A stretch of 64,000 nt of DNA, from assembly GCA_037951105.1 (NCBI GenBank), contig JBAMJV010003088.1, forward strand, positions 62,001 to 126,000. The letters run 5' to 3'. How positions within the stretch are numbered: position 1 is the first letter of the stretch; every line of letters starts with the position of its first letter. The notes under the pieces were generated by a model. That model was not told the DNA's origin. It was given only the letters and a program-made list of their open reading frames with translations, and ran no database searches. This document shows, piece by piece, positions 1 to 12,500 of this stretch. Both the position numbers and the translations under genes were made by a program. Origin of the DNA: Echinarachnius parma (lineage: Eukaryota; Echinodermata; Echinoidea; Clypeasteroida; Echinarachniidae).

Positions 1-427
1 TAGTGTCTAAATACTTGGTGGAAAGCAACAGATATATGGCTGGGAAATAGACGACTTTGGCCATGCAAACACAGAGTTGCGTTTCTAGTGTTTAAATACT
101 TGGTGGAAAGCAACAGATATATATGGCTGGGAAATAGACGACTTTGGCCATGCAAACACAGAGTTGCGTTTCTAGTGTCTAAATACTTGGTGGAAAGCAA
201 CAGATATATGGCTGGGAAATAGACGACTTTGGCCATGCAAACACAGAGTTGCGTTTCTAGTGTTTAAATACTTGGTGGAAAGCAACAGATATATGGCTGG
301 GAAATAGACGACTTTGGCCATGCAAACACAGAGTTGCGTTTCTAGTGTCTAAATACTTGGAAGAAAGCAACAGATATATGGCTGGGAAATAGACGACTTT
401 GGCCATGCAAACACAGAGTTGCGTTTC
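1..427. repeat. 85-bp tandem satellite, 5 copies
   Basis: Unit starts are at about 1, 86, 173, 258 and 343. Each unit runs from TAGTGTCTAAATACTTGG to GAGTTGCGTTTC. Copies differ by one or two bases (TCT/TTT alternation, one 2-bp AT insertion, one AAG/TGG change). The array runs off the left edge and ends exactly where exon 18's donor begins. Confidence 0.95.
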
Positions 428-431
428 CAAC

Positions 432-527
432 CTCCTTCGGTGCTTTTTCTTTGAGTCGGCGCGGACTCCCGACCGTAGTCGCTTCGTCGTCGTCGCTGTC
501 CAGCGCGTCCTTCTTCTTTTGCTTGGA
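432..527 (-). CDS. DNMBP: DNMBP-like exon 18 (charged insert in BAR domain)
   Basis: This 96-nt, phase-0 exon has acceptor TGCCGCTCAG|TCCAAG and non-consensus donor AAGGAG|GTTGGA. It encodes [18 protein letters not shown] and then [14 protein letters not shown], a basic-acidic-basic segment. In human DNMBP the matching place, between AEKLKDKKT and EELQSARNNY, has almost nothing, so this looks like a lineage-specific insert or a cassette exon. The 85-bp satellite begins right at its donor. It is the least certain exon: composition and acceptor look coding, but no homology is recognised. Confidence 0.6.
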
Positions 528-3500
528 CTGAGCGGCAGAAGGGCGCAAGAGAAGATATAAAGAGTAGATGGGGGATAGGACAGAAGTCTTACTTATAACA
601 GGTTGGGTAAGACAATATGTGACCCGCTATAGCAGAACCCGGCACTTGTCGGTAATTCATGTTTTGAAGAAATTGGCATTTTAAGTTCACACAATGTGTT
701 CACAAAATGATTGTAAAATTGTAACAATCATATCTTCGCTAATTATTGACCAATTAGTTATAGCAAAGCATCAAATGAAAGCTTGTGATGAGGCCTTTGT
801 AATGGTATGAAAAAAATCTAAATTTTGATTTTGACCGACAAATGCAGAGTTTTGCTATAGCCGGTCACATATGCTAACCACGGCTTCTTGGTTAAATCAG
901 AAAATGTTGAGTGTTTTTAAAGAGTACAATTATTATAGCAACTGGTTAATTGTTTAATAGGTGTGTTAAAAGATAGGCAAGCTTACATGAAGGTGTTAGT
1001 AGGCCTATGCCTAATCTTATAGAGTACAGAAGCTATGACGTCATACAAATCTATTTTTTTAGAATTTTCAAATTTGACCTTCAGTTTCCGAAAGAGCATA
1101 ACAAATAATGTCCAAATACCAAAAATCAATTGAATATGTTAAGTATTTGCTAAGATATGCCCATCCAAATGAATTTGTTGTCAATATGAAATCAGTGTTA
1201 TATAGTGCTCTGGTTCATAACTTCGTAACGGAAAATGAAGTTCAAATTTGAAAATTCTAAAAATAGATTTCTGATAACGTCACACTTCACCACTCTATAT
1301 CTGGATACTAATTTGAGGCACACATGTATGGGAAAGCGAGTCAAGTAATTGAGTGTAAAAAGTATCATATACTACATGTAGTATGCACTCAAACTGTCAC
1401 TGCAAATTATGCACAAATTTTTGCTGTAAATCTGAGAAAAGCAAAATCATAATTTCATACTAAGTAAAATGTTATTAGTTTAAATATGCTGTCAAGTTAC
1501 TATACATGAAAGGCAGTTACATGTACATGTAAATGTACATGTATATATCGGAAATAAATAATAAGAAATAAATAATAAATCAAATAAAAAGAAATTCATT
1601 AAATCATAGTTATTATAAACACATTTTCTGTTCAGTTAATCTAAAGGAAGTAGTTTGAAAATGCTGTCAAGTAATAAGGGAGATACAGATCAGTAACAGC
1701 AAATCAAATCAAATCAAATCAATTAAATCATAAGACTTGTAATTCCAAACACACTATCTATTCAGTCAATTTTAGAACAATTAGTTTAGTACACATTGTC
1801 AGATCAATGCAAGAGAAAAATCTAAAGGAAAAAAAAAGTTATTCAAGTAAAAAGAAATAAATTAGAAATAAAGAGATGCAAAACAAGCTGTCGATTTCTT
1901 ACTCTCTTTGGGTGCTTTTGAAATAAAGAATAAAGAATAATAATTAAAAAAATTAATAGGCATGCAATTGAAAAGTAGGGGCAAACTATAAATAGCTTTG
2001 ACCTAGTACATTTTTATAGTGTGTAATAAGCAACAATTATACACAAAAAAAAAAAAAAAAAAAGTGGGGAGAAAATTACCAAAAGCCTAAAACAAACATT
2101 TTCAGAAGAGTAAACAAAATAACTGTGAAACAATTTTTCTATATGAAAAATATACTAGAGTTATTTCTTTTCCTTCGAACTGTCATCTTACAATTCATCC
2201 AAGCACAAATTTACCCCAAAAGACCAAGAAAAAGGCGTACCAAAGTCCTTTATAGGGCTAAAGTATAAGAATCAAGAACTAACACCAAGATTAACACTAG
2301 GTCCAGGACTTACTGCTTTGGTTCTCTCTTTGTCTGTTGTCTTCTTGGCCTTGTTGATCCATCAACCCATGAGCTCCTATTTGAGTTCAGGAATTTAAAA
2401 AGGGTTTGTAGCAACTATTGAACCAACATAAGTTAATAAGAATTTTTTTTTAAACAATAGATCTAAGACTAATTAATGCTAGTTCTGGACTTACTGCTTT
2501 GGTCCTCTCCTTGTCCTTGGTCTTCTCAGCCTTGTTGATGTAGCTGTCATAGTCCAGGAGCTTGTCGTATCTCTTCTGGATCAGCTTGTGCGGCCCTTGG
2601 AACATGTTGAGTAGGCTGTTCAGCGGGGACATGACTCGCTGCTGCACAAATAATGTCTGAGGAAAAAAAGTAGAAACTTGATTTTATTCACTATTGTACA
2701 ATCAATGTCTGAAACAGAAACTAACCATGTAATGAATATGTACATGCAGTAGAAAGATACTAACAATAATGTTAAATAGACTGTTCAGCAGGGACGTGAC
2801 TCGCCGCTGCATAAATAATGTCTGATGAAAAAAAGAAAAAAAAGGAACATATTTCAGACTATGAGGGATCAAGTAACTTTGTCTGAATTGACTAGTATAA
2901 AACTCACTTGCATCAAGTTTTTTTTTTCACGTATGAAACCAACCTTGGTTGTTCTTATTTTTCATTGTTGCTGAGATTATTATGATTTAATTTTTTAAAA
3001 GTCCTGGGGATCATAGCAATAAGTTTGCAAATAACACATTTTCGCTCATTATATTCATGTACAATGGAATTGTTACACATCACTCAGCGGACATATCAGA
3101 TCACAAAAATACACATTTCAGAATAACTAGATTTTTTTTTCTTTTTATCTTCATAATCAGACATAGGTTTTATCTCATTATCTTGATGGTTCGTTACTCT
3201 TGAAGTTCAGGTTTTCAAAGCCTAAACAAATTCAATTTCTAACTTTAAAAAAATCACCATGAATGGGTTCAAATTAATGCTGTTAGACCCAGAGAACGGT
3301 ACATTTTATGACCCGGGGCTTTCTGCATCATACTTACATAGTCTTTGTAGAGTTTGTTGGCAAGATGGTTTTGGACTGTTTCGTATTTGTTGACCTCGTG
3401 TAGGTTGGATTGGTTTGCATAGTAGTCTGAGATGTCTGTTCCTACCGTCGCCTCCACTGATGTGGCCTCCTGCAAATTGGCAACACAAGAGGCAAATTGG

Positions 3501-6500
3501 CAACACATGAGGCAAATTAGTAACCCATAAATAAACAGGCTTGTTATAATAATTTCAGAAACATGCTCTTTACAGATCTTCATGTCCTGGTTTGCATAGT
3601 AGTCTGAGATGTCTGTTCCCATTGTCGCCTCTACCGATGTGGCCTCCTGCAAATTGGCAACACAAAGGACAAATTGGCAACATTTTGTTTACATAACATA
3701 TTGTTTACATGACACACTTTAACATAGCTCTTTGCAGATCTTCTTTTACTGGTTTGCGAGGTAATCTGAGATGTCTGTTCCCACTGTCGCCTCCACCGAT
3801 GTAGCCTACTACAAATTGGCAACACATTGTTTACATAAATTGTGTAAATATTTACAGATCTTCATGTACTAGTTTGCATACATGTAGTAGTCTGATATAT
3901 CTGTTCCCCTGTGATATAGAATAGATGCCCAATATTTTGCAAAGGGTTATGTAATTCATAAACAAAGCAAATAATTACCACCACTTACGGAACCATTATG
4001 GCCTCATGGTTCCGTACGCGCCAAACGTCTTGGAGTGCGCCAATTCTATTCATGCGTACGTTTGGAGACAATAGAAACGCAGGCGATGCATTTGTCCTAG
4101 ACAAAAGGTAGTCTTTGTATGCAGACCCATAAACACATGTTGTAGTATGGTGATGTGTTTTCCAATTATATATATTTTTTCTGGAAACATATTTTTCTGA
4201 ACTTTTTGTTGGAATGGTCTACTAAACATGTTACCTTTTATTTATAAGAATATTTTTTTCAGGTGGTGGTACCCTTTAAAATAAAACCTTACCTTGAGTT
4301 GTTCTAGATATGCATGGACATCCTTGGTGAAGATCTTGATGGTTTTCTCCAGTGTGTGGAACTTCCTTTCTGCTTGGGTAAACTCTTCATCAATCGTCTG
4401 GATAAATCAGACAAAAAGAAACAAGAAAAAAACGTCATAACAATCAAACTTTCTTTCTGCTTGGGTAAACTCTTCACCAATTGTTTAAATTGAAAACAAC
4501 AATACCAGAACATCACAATCAGCAAAAAGAAGATTTAAAGAAAGATTTTGAATATTTTCTCCCATTTGTGGAACTTCCTCTCTGCTTGGGTGAACTCTTC
4601 ATCAATCGTCTGCAGAAATCAGAAAACAAAATATCAGAGTCATCAAAAGGAAGAGCATAAGAAAAGATTTGAATACATGTATGTATTCCAGTGTCTGGAA
4701 CTTCCTTTCTGCTCTCTCAAATTCTTCATCAACTGCTGAATTGAAAACAACAATAAAACAACCATTATTACAATCAGCAGAAAAGAAGATTTAAACAAAT
4801 ATTTTGAATATTTTCTCCTTTCTGCTTGGGTGAACTCTTCATCAATCATCTGGACAAATTAGACAAAAAACAACAACCATCATAACAATCAGCAAAAAAG
4901 AAGATTTAAAGAAAGATTTTGAATATTTTCTCCAGTGTCTGGAACTTCCTCTCTGCTTGGGTAAACTCTTCATTAATCGTTTGGATAAATCATAAAACAA
5001 AATATCAAAGATAGTATTTAAAAGAAGATTTGGGTGTTTTCTTCAGTGTGCAGAATTTCCTACTTTCCTACTTTCTCATATTCTTCATCAATTGTCTGGG
5101 TACATCAGAAAAACAAAATATCACAGTCATCAAAGGGAAGAGCAAAATAAAGATTTTAATATGTATTCCAGTGTCTGGAACTTCCTTTCTGCTCTCTCAA
5201 ATTCTTCATCAATTGTCTGAATTGAAAACAACAATAACAGAACATCACAATCAGCAAAAAGAAGATTTAAAGAAAGATTTTGAATATTTTCTCAAGTGTA
5301 AACTTAACTCTTCATCAATTGTCTGGATAAATTAGACTAAAAACAACCGTCATAACAATCAGCAAAAAAAGAAGATTTAAAGAAAGATTTTGAATATTTT
5401 CTCCAGTGTGTGAAAATTCCTCTCTGCTTGGGTAAACTCTTCATCAATCGTCTGGATAAATCAGAAAACAAAATATCACATTTAGATAAAGAGCGCAAAG
5501 TTTGATGTCACCATCATACAAACTAAGCTGGGGGACAATATCAATTCCAAATTAGATGCATAACTGGATATTTTATCCCATAAATGGGAATTAAAATATG
5601 AATTGAGATTATCACTCACCTGCGTTGCCATGCCCGTCATCTGCGTGAACTTCTGATTGATTCGATGGGACTTCTTTGTGAATTGAGTGAAGATTGAGCT
5701 TGCCTAACTAAATTGGTGCGAATTAGATCACTTTGATATCAACCATCATATAACTAAGTGGAGGGACAACAACATTTCCAAATGAGTTGCATAATTGTAC
5801 GATGAGAATAATGATTTAAAATGAAATAATCACTGACCTGTGTAGCCATGCCCGTCATCTGCGTGAATTTCTGATTGATACGCTGGGATTTCTTGCGGAT
5901 GGAGTGGAGATTGAGCTTGCCTAGCTTGTCGCTGATGGCCTCTTGCCCTCTGTGTCTGTACTTCAGCACTGTCAATAGGAAAGATGGATAGACATTAGAT
6001 AAAAAATTAAATAGTTTTCAACTTTGGCTATACACTTCAGTTCTGTCAATCAAAGATGGATACACATTGAAGAGGTCAACTATTCAAGTATGCCGCTCTG
6101 GTAAAAAAAGGCTCTTGTAAAAAAAAAAAAAAAAAAAACAACAAATATATATAATCAATATTTTGACTTTTTATTCGTCACTAGCTTTTATTTGATACTT
6201 AATTCATAAGCAGAGGTCGACATATAGCTTGCCCGCTCGCAAGTACAAATTGATGTCGGGCAAGTAAAATTTCATAAATGGTCTAGTTTGCTTGCCCGAT
6301 TGGGCAACATAAATCTCTTCAACTGCGAGAGTATAATGTACTTTCTTACATGTAACTTTCATCTAGAAGTAAGTGGGCAAGTCAAATTTTAACATTTATG
6401 ATTTTACTTGTCCGAATGGACTGGTGCGAACGAATCGCCGGGGATTCTATTGTCTCCAAACGTACGCATGAATAGCATCGGCGCACTTGCAAATGTTTGG

Positions 6501-9500
6501 CCCGTACGGAACCAGGAAATGGTAGTGGTTCCGTAAGTGGTGGAAATGAATTGCTTTGTTTATGAATTACACAACCCTTTGCAAAATGTTGGGTATCTAT
6601 TTGATATCACAAAATGGTACCAAAACATATAATTATGTGTTGTTCTTTGCGTGGTGGTCCCCTTTAAGGATAAAAACACAGCCATGTGTGAGAGACTATA
6701 GAAATAAATAAAGTAAGAGACTAAAACTCACCCAAGTCTTTCCTCCTCTTGAATTCATTGATGTCCGTTGCAACGTCCGTCATGGTTTCAAGCGCTAACT
6801 TCAGCGTTTCTTTATCATCATGCTCCTCCTCTGTGTACTGTTACCATAGCAACAAAAAGAACAAGAGAGTTAATTTATCTACCTCAAAATATGAATGGAA
6901 TGACTTAATTTTAATACAGACTCAATACTAAAAGGACTCTCCCATTTTGTAATACAGGTAAGATTTACCTTGTAAAGTTCTGCTAGAAGGAGATGACATT
7001 TGAATATTTTCTAGTTTGATCATGATTTTTTTCTACCTAAAATGTGAATAGAATAACCAAGTTAATATACACTCCATACTATAAAAAGGGCTCTACCATT
7101 CTATGAAATGGGTAATAATTACCTTGTAAAGTTCTGCTAGGAGAAGATGGTATTTGAGTATTCTCTGGACTGGCTTGATGAGGAATGAAGCAAGATCCCA
7201 GCAGTTTGTGCTTTGTCTGGAGGGAAAAATAAACAAACAAATATAATATACATGTAGATAATAAACAAAAATAGACAAAGAAGAGTTACAGTTGAGAACA
7301 TTCCTTTCATTGAAAGTACAGAGTTTAAAATCAAACATCTGAAGTAACAAAAAATGTTATGTAAGGGTGGCATTTCAGTCGGGCAGGTTCTCAGTGAATA
7401 AGATCCAAACATTATTGGGGGGGGGGGGGGGGGTTATGTTGTAGTCTGTTGCTCAGAGATGCCAACCTTCACAAACCAAAACAAGTATTCTGAGAGGCAA
7501 AAAACAGTATTTTCAACCAAAAAAAAGTATTTTCAGAGCAGCCAACTTCGGGGTAAAAAATAAATCATATTTTCAAAGAAGTCATTAGTATATTTCCCAA
7601 GTGTATTTAATAAAAACAAACCAAAACTCACCTGACCAATTCCAGCCCTTGATTGATGTACTCCTGAACCTCTGGGTTTTCTTCGTACTGAAAAGAAAGC
7701 AGCAAAAACATCATCATCATCATCCGAGTGTTAACATTACTGATTGATTGCAGTATGCATCTGATGACCGGGGTAATAATATCATTGTAAAGCAGTCTTG
7801 ATTATCAATCATATTAGGCGCTATATAAATCAAGAATATTATATTATTATTATTATTATAAAAACTGTTATCATCATCATCACCACCAATTATGGAGATT
7901 TTGAAAATTGAAATGAAAAGCATTCCTGAATGCATTTCGATTGTTGTCTGTAGTATCAAAATTCTGATACTTTATAATTAATTAAAATTCGGTACTTGGC
8001 GCAAATGTTCAGGGATAAAATCTGGCATCAAGTTTCAAAATTTTAAATGAAAATATTACATATCATTCAGAAGTATCTTAAAATTACATTGCAATACGAT
8101 TTCAGTCCCAAATATCACTTTTCAAAACATCACTTCAAAATAAAGAGAATGTGTTTTATTACCCTTTCCAGAAGTGCGGAAGCATCATCATGGTTCCTGC
8201 AGTACGTGGCATACGCCTCATGGAGAGACTTGGCGTTCTCCATGAACACTTTCCCTGTAAAAAAAGATACCGAATTATTACAAGGTAATAAAATAGAGAG
8301 CTTTCAAGGGGGCCCAAACACTGTCATTTTTGCATACCGTCAATGACTAGTGCATTATTCCTGTCACTGACAGTTTGGTCATTCCCTATCAAATCACCCA
8401 TAATTTGGGGAATTTTTCATCGCACCCGCTGAAATTTGGCAGAAAGCAATTTGGGCTTACACATCCCAAATATGAAGTTTCAGTCTGCTTGGCCGAACGG
8501 TTTTCATGCTACAGCGCAGCCAACATTTTGTAGTGTTTTTACCTGTTTTCAAGTGGCTATTTCTCGATCACTAAATGGCCACTAGGTTTAAAATGGTATC
8601 ATTTGAAAGAGTATTTAACTAGAAATTGCGCGCTCGGCGGGTCGCGCAGCCGAGCACATGTATCCCCCGAACCAAGGTAATCTTAACTATTTCTTTATAT
8701 CATGGTTACCATGGCAACCATGAATCCGCCCCACACCAAAATCAATAGGCTTCATCCTCTTTCCTTAATACACCTTCATACCAAATAAGAAAATGATCGG
8801 ACAAGAACTCGGACCTGTAGAGCGTTCACATGGTAATCTTAACTATTTCTTTATATCATGGTTATCATGGTTACCATGGCAACCAGGACTCCGCCCCACA
8901 CCAAAATCAATAGGCTTCATCCTCTTTCCTTAATACACCTTCATACCAAATTAGAAAATGATCAGACAAGAACTCGGATCTATAGAGCGTTCACAAGGTA
9001 ATCTTAACTATTTTTTTATATCATGGTTACCATGGCAACCAGGACTCCGCCCCACACCAAAATCAAAAGGCTTCATCCTCTTTCCTTAATACACCTTCAT
9101 ACCAAATTAGAAAATGATCGGACAAGAACTCGGACCTGTAGAGCGTTCACAAGGTAATCTTAACTATTTCTTTATATCATGGTTACCATGGCAACCAGGA
9201 CTCCGCCCCACACCAAAATCAATAGGCTTCATCCTCTTTCCTTAAGACACTTTCATACCAAATTAGAAAATGATCGGACAAGAACTCGGACCTGTAGAGC
9301 GTTCACAAGGTAATCTTAACTATTTCTTTATATCATGGTTACCATGGCAACCAGGACTCCGCCCCACACCAAAATCTAAAGGCTTCATCCTCTTTCCTTA
9401 AGACACCTTCATACCAAATTAGAAAATGATCGGACAAGAACTCGGACCTGTAGAGCGTTCACAAGGTAATCTTAACTATTTCTTTATATCATGGTTACCA

Positions 9501-12500
9501 TGGCAACCAGGACTCCGCCCCACACCAAAATCAATAGGCTTCATCCTCTTTCCTTAAGACACTTTCATACCAAATTAGAAAATGATCGGACAAGAACTCG
9601 GACCTGTAGAGCGTTCACAAGGTAATCTTAACTATTTTTTTATATCATGGTTACCATGGCAACCAGGACTCCGCCCTACACCAAAATCTAAAGGCTTCAT
9701 CCTCTTTCCTTAAGACACCTTCATACCAAATTAGAAAATGATCAGACAAGAACTCGGACCTGTAGAGCGTTCACAAGGTAATATTAACTATTTATTTATA
9801 TCATGGTTACCATGGCAACCAGGACCGCGCCCCACACCAAAATCAATAGGCTTCATCCTCTTTCCTTAATACACCTTCATACCAAATTAGAAAATGATCG
9901 GACAAGAACTCGGACCTGTAGAGCGTTCACAAGGTAATCTTAACTATTTCTTTATATCATGGTTACCATGGCAACCAGGACTCCGCCCTACACCAAAATC
10001 TAAAGGCTTCATCCTCTTTCCTTAAGACACCTTCATACCAAATTAGAAAATGATCAGACAAGAACTCGGACCTGTAGAGCGTTCACAAGGTAATATTAAC
10101 TATTTATTTATATCATGGTTACCATGGCAACCAGGACCGCGCCCCACACCAAAATCAATAGGCTTCATCCTCTTTCCTTAATACACCTTCATACCAAATT
10201 AGAAAATGATCGGACAAGAACTCGGACCTGTAGAGCGTTCACAAGGTAATCTTAACTATTTCTTTATATCATGGTTACCATGGCAACCAGGGCTCCGCCC
10301 CACACCAAAATCAATAGGCTTCATCCTCTTTCCTTAATACACCTTCATACCAAATTAGAAAATGATCGGACAAGAACTCGGACCTGTAGAGCGTTCACAA
10401 TGTAATCTTAACTATTTCTTTATATCATGGTTACCATGGCAACCAGGACTCCGCCCCACACCAAAATCAATAGGCTTCATCCTCTTTCCTTAATACACCT
10501 TCATACCAAATTAGAAAATGATCGGACAAGAACTCGGACCTGTAGAGCGTTCACAAGGTAATCTTAACTATTTCTTTATATCATGGTTACCATGGCAACC
10601 AGGACTCCGCCCCACACCAAAATCAATAGGCTTCATCCTCTTTCCTTAATACACCTTCATACCAAATTAAAAAATGATCGGACAAGAACTCGGACCTGTA
10701 GAGCGTTCACAAGGTAATCTTAACTATTTCTTTATATCATGGTTACCATGGCAACCAGGACTCCGCCCCACACCAAAATCAATAGGCTTCATCCTCTTTC
10801 CTTAATACACCTTCATACCAAATTAGAAAATGATCGGACAAGAACTCGGACCTGTAGAGCGTTCACAAGAAAATCTCTGCGGCGGACGCGGCGGACGCGG
10901 CGGACGCGGCGGACGCGGCGGCGCGACGAGGCCAAATCCATAGTATCCCCCGAAGTGGTTCGGGGGATACAATTACAAATCTAGACACAGAAATTATATT
11001 TTTGAAGGAGGGGTATAACAGGCAATAACATAGTGACCTCAACTTTGAACTTTAATTTGACCATGTGGATCAAATACATTTTTGTTGATATACATTGTAC
11101 ATCCTACATTGTAAATTGTTCCCTAAGATGGAATGAAATTAAGACCAGTAATTACTCACCTACGAGTTGTTCTTCTACAGGTTTGTCCGTGGTTTCCTCC
11201 ATTTCGTTGAGGAACTTCTCGGCCACCTCGATGACCTGATCAATGTTGCCAAAACAGCACTTCAAGCTCAAGCTTTCATAGCGCATACGCAGAACTTTAC
11301 AGCAGTTTTTTCTCTCCATTTTCTAGGGTAAATTTGAGGAAGATTTTTGTCTTCTTCTTCTTATTCAGGTCAATCTGCCTCCTTCAATCCTGAAGATTCT
11401 TGCTGATACTGTCTGTGTGTGTGTGTGTGTGTGTGTGCAGACACAGGCTGCTAGGGTGCACGGGTGCACATTTACAAAGTGCAAGTCAAATTCAAGTCCA
11501 GAATGTGTAGTAAAATGAGAGAACGGAGCCTAACTTTCCATCCTAGCAGAAACTTTGTAAAGATTGGAGTAATGTACAAGACAATAACAATATATTACTC
11601 ACCTACGAGTTGTTCTTCTACAGGTTTGTCCGTCGTTTCTTCCATTTCGCTGAGGAACTTCTCAGCGACCTCGATGACCTGGTCGATGTTGCCAAACAAC
11701 ACGTCCAGCTCCAGACCCTTAGCCTGTATCAAAACAAAACAATGAAATTAAATGCGGGGCACGGGTCACCAATAGTCAGCCCCAAATAAGCAGAGCTACC
11801 ACCAACATTGAAATTCAACAATCGGGAAGATTTAGGGAAATTTTATCAGAACTCACGGTGATATCTATCAAATACATACAACCTAATTAAATGACAATTA
11901 TCTTTCAATAATCAGGGAGATTGCCTGATGGGATGAAATCCGATGCAGTAATCTAGATCTATTTTTAGGGAGTCTCATGTGAAGTCAGGATGACTTGGCG
12001 GCTCTGCATGAGTGGCCATTGTTTATGATTAATTCACATATATTGTATATAACATGTCCCAATTTCGTAGAATATAAGACTGTGCCCTATTACCGGATAC
12101 CAACTAGTTTCACTGACAAAACAAACATTAGATGCATCAAATAAAAGTGGAAATTATACGAGCAGCTGCATAAACTCATAAAGAATACATCTGTTGTATT
12201 AAAAAATGTCTTAAAGAATTTGCACATTTTTCTCCAAATCGACTTTCTTGTAAACCCTTCCAAAAAAGAAACCTCTTCTTGACACAAAATTTTGTGTTGT
12301 ATTACTTAACGTGATCGATTATCCCCGTTTTGCATGGGAATGTCATTGATATGCGCGCTGCCACAGGTGCGCAGCAAAACGCGCGTAAAACGCCTCAGGA
12401 CGCTTATTTTCTTCGGGAAATGATGGGAAAATGTTGCTGAATGTCCATTTGTTATCCTCCGTTAATGCTGACTGTCAAATTCAACTTTCAAAATTAGGAC

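Larger units (their letters stand above)
528..2494. other. Intron 17: MITEs, A-rich sequence
   Basis: This 2-kb intron holds two MITEs (618-869 and 1019-1301), A/T-rich simple sequence with AAATCAAATC and AATAAATAAT runs (about 1540-2000), a poly(A) run near 2045 and the exon 17 donor-side copy. Nothing coding is seen. Confidence 0.8.

Noticed and set aside
3269-3652. One 127-codon exon covering both exon 16 copies
   Set aside because: The region between the copies is intron-like (hydrophobic, Cys-rich, not BAR-like) and each copy has its own acceptor; the frame is open by chance.
8676-10868. Possible CRISPR-like array (regular 156-bp spacing)
   Set aside because: Units are contiguous with no unique spacers and the context is an animal intron; the Helentron-like structure explains it.
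10739-10984. 81-codon plus-strand frame with an Arg/Thr repeat
   Set aside because: It runs from the last 156-bp unit through the GGCGGACGC microsatellite; no coding evidence.
11160-11276. Calling the downstream exon 9 copy a constitutive exon
   Set aside because: Including both copies in series would break the frame, and no phase-compatible acceptor was found; kept as a copy with a separate finding.
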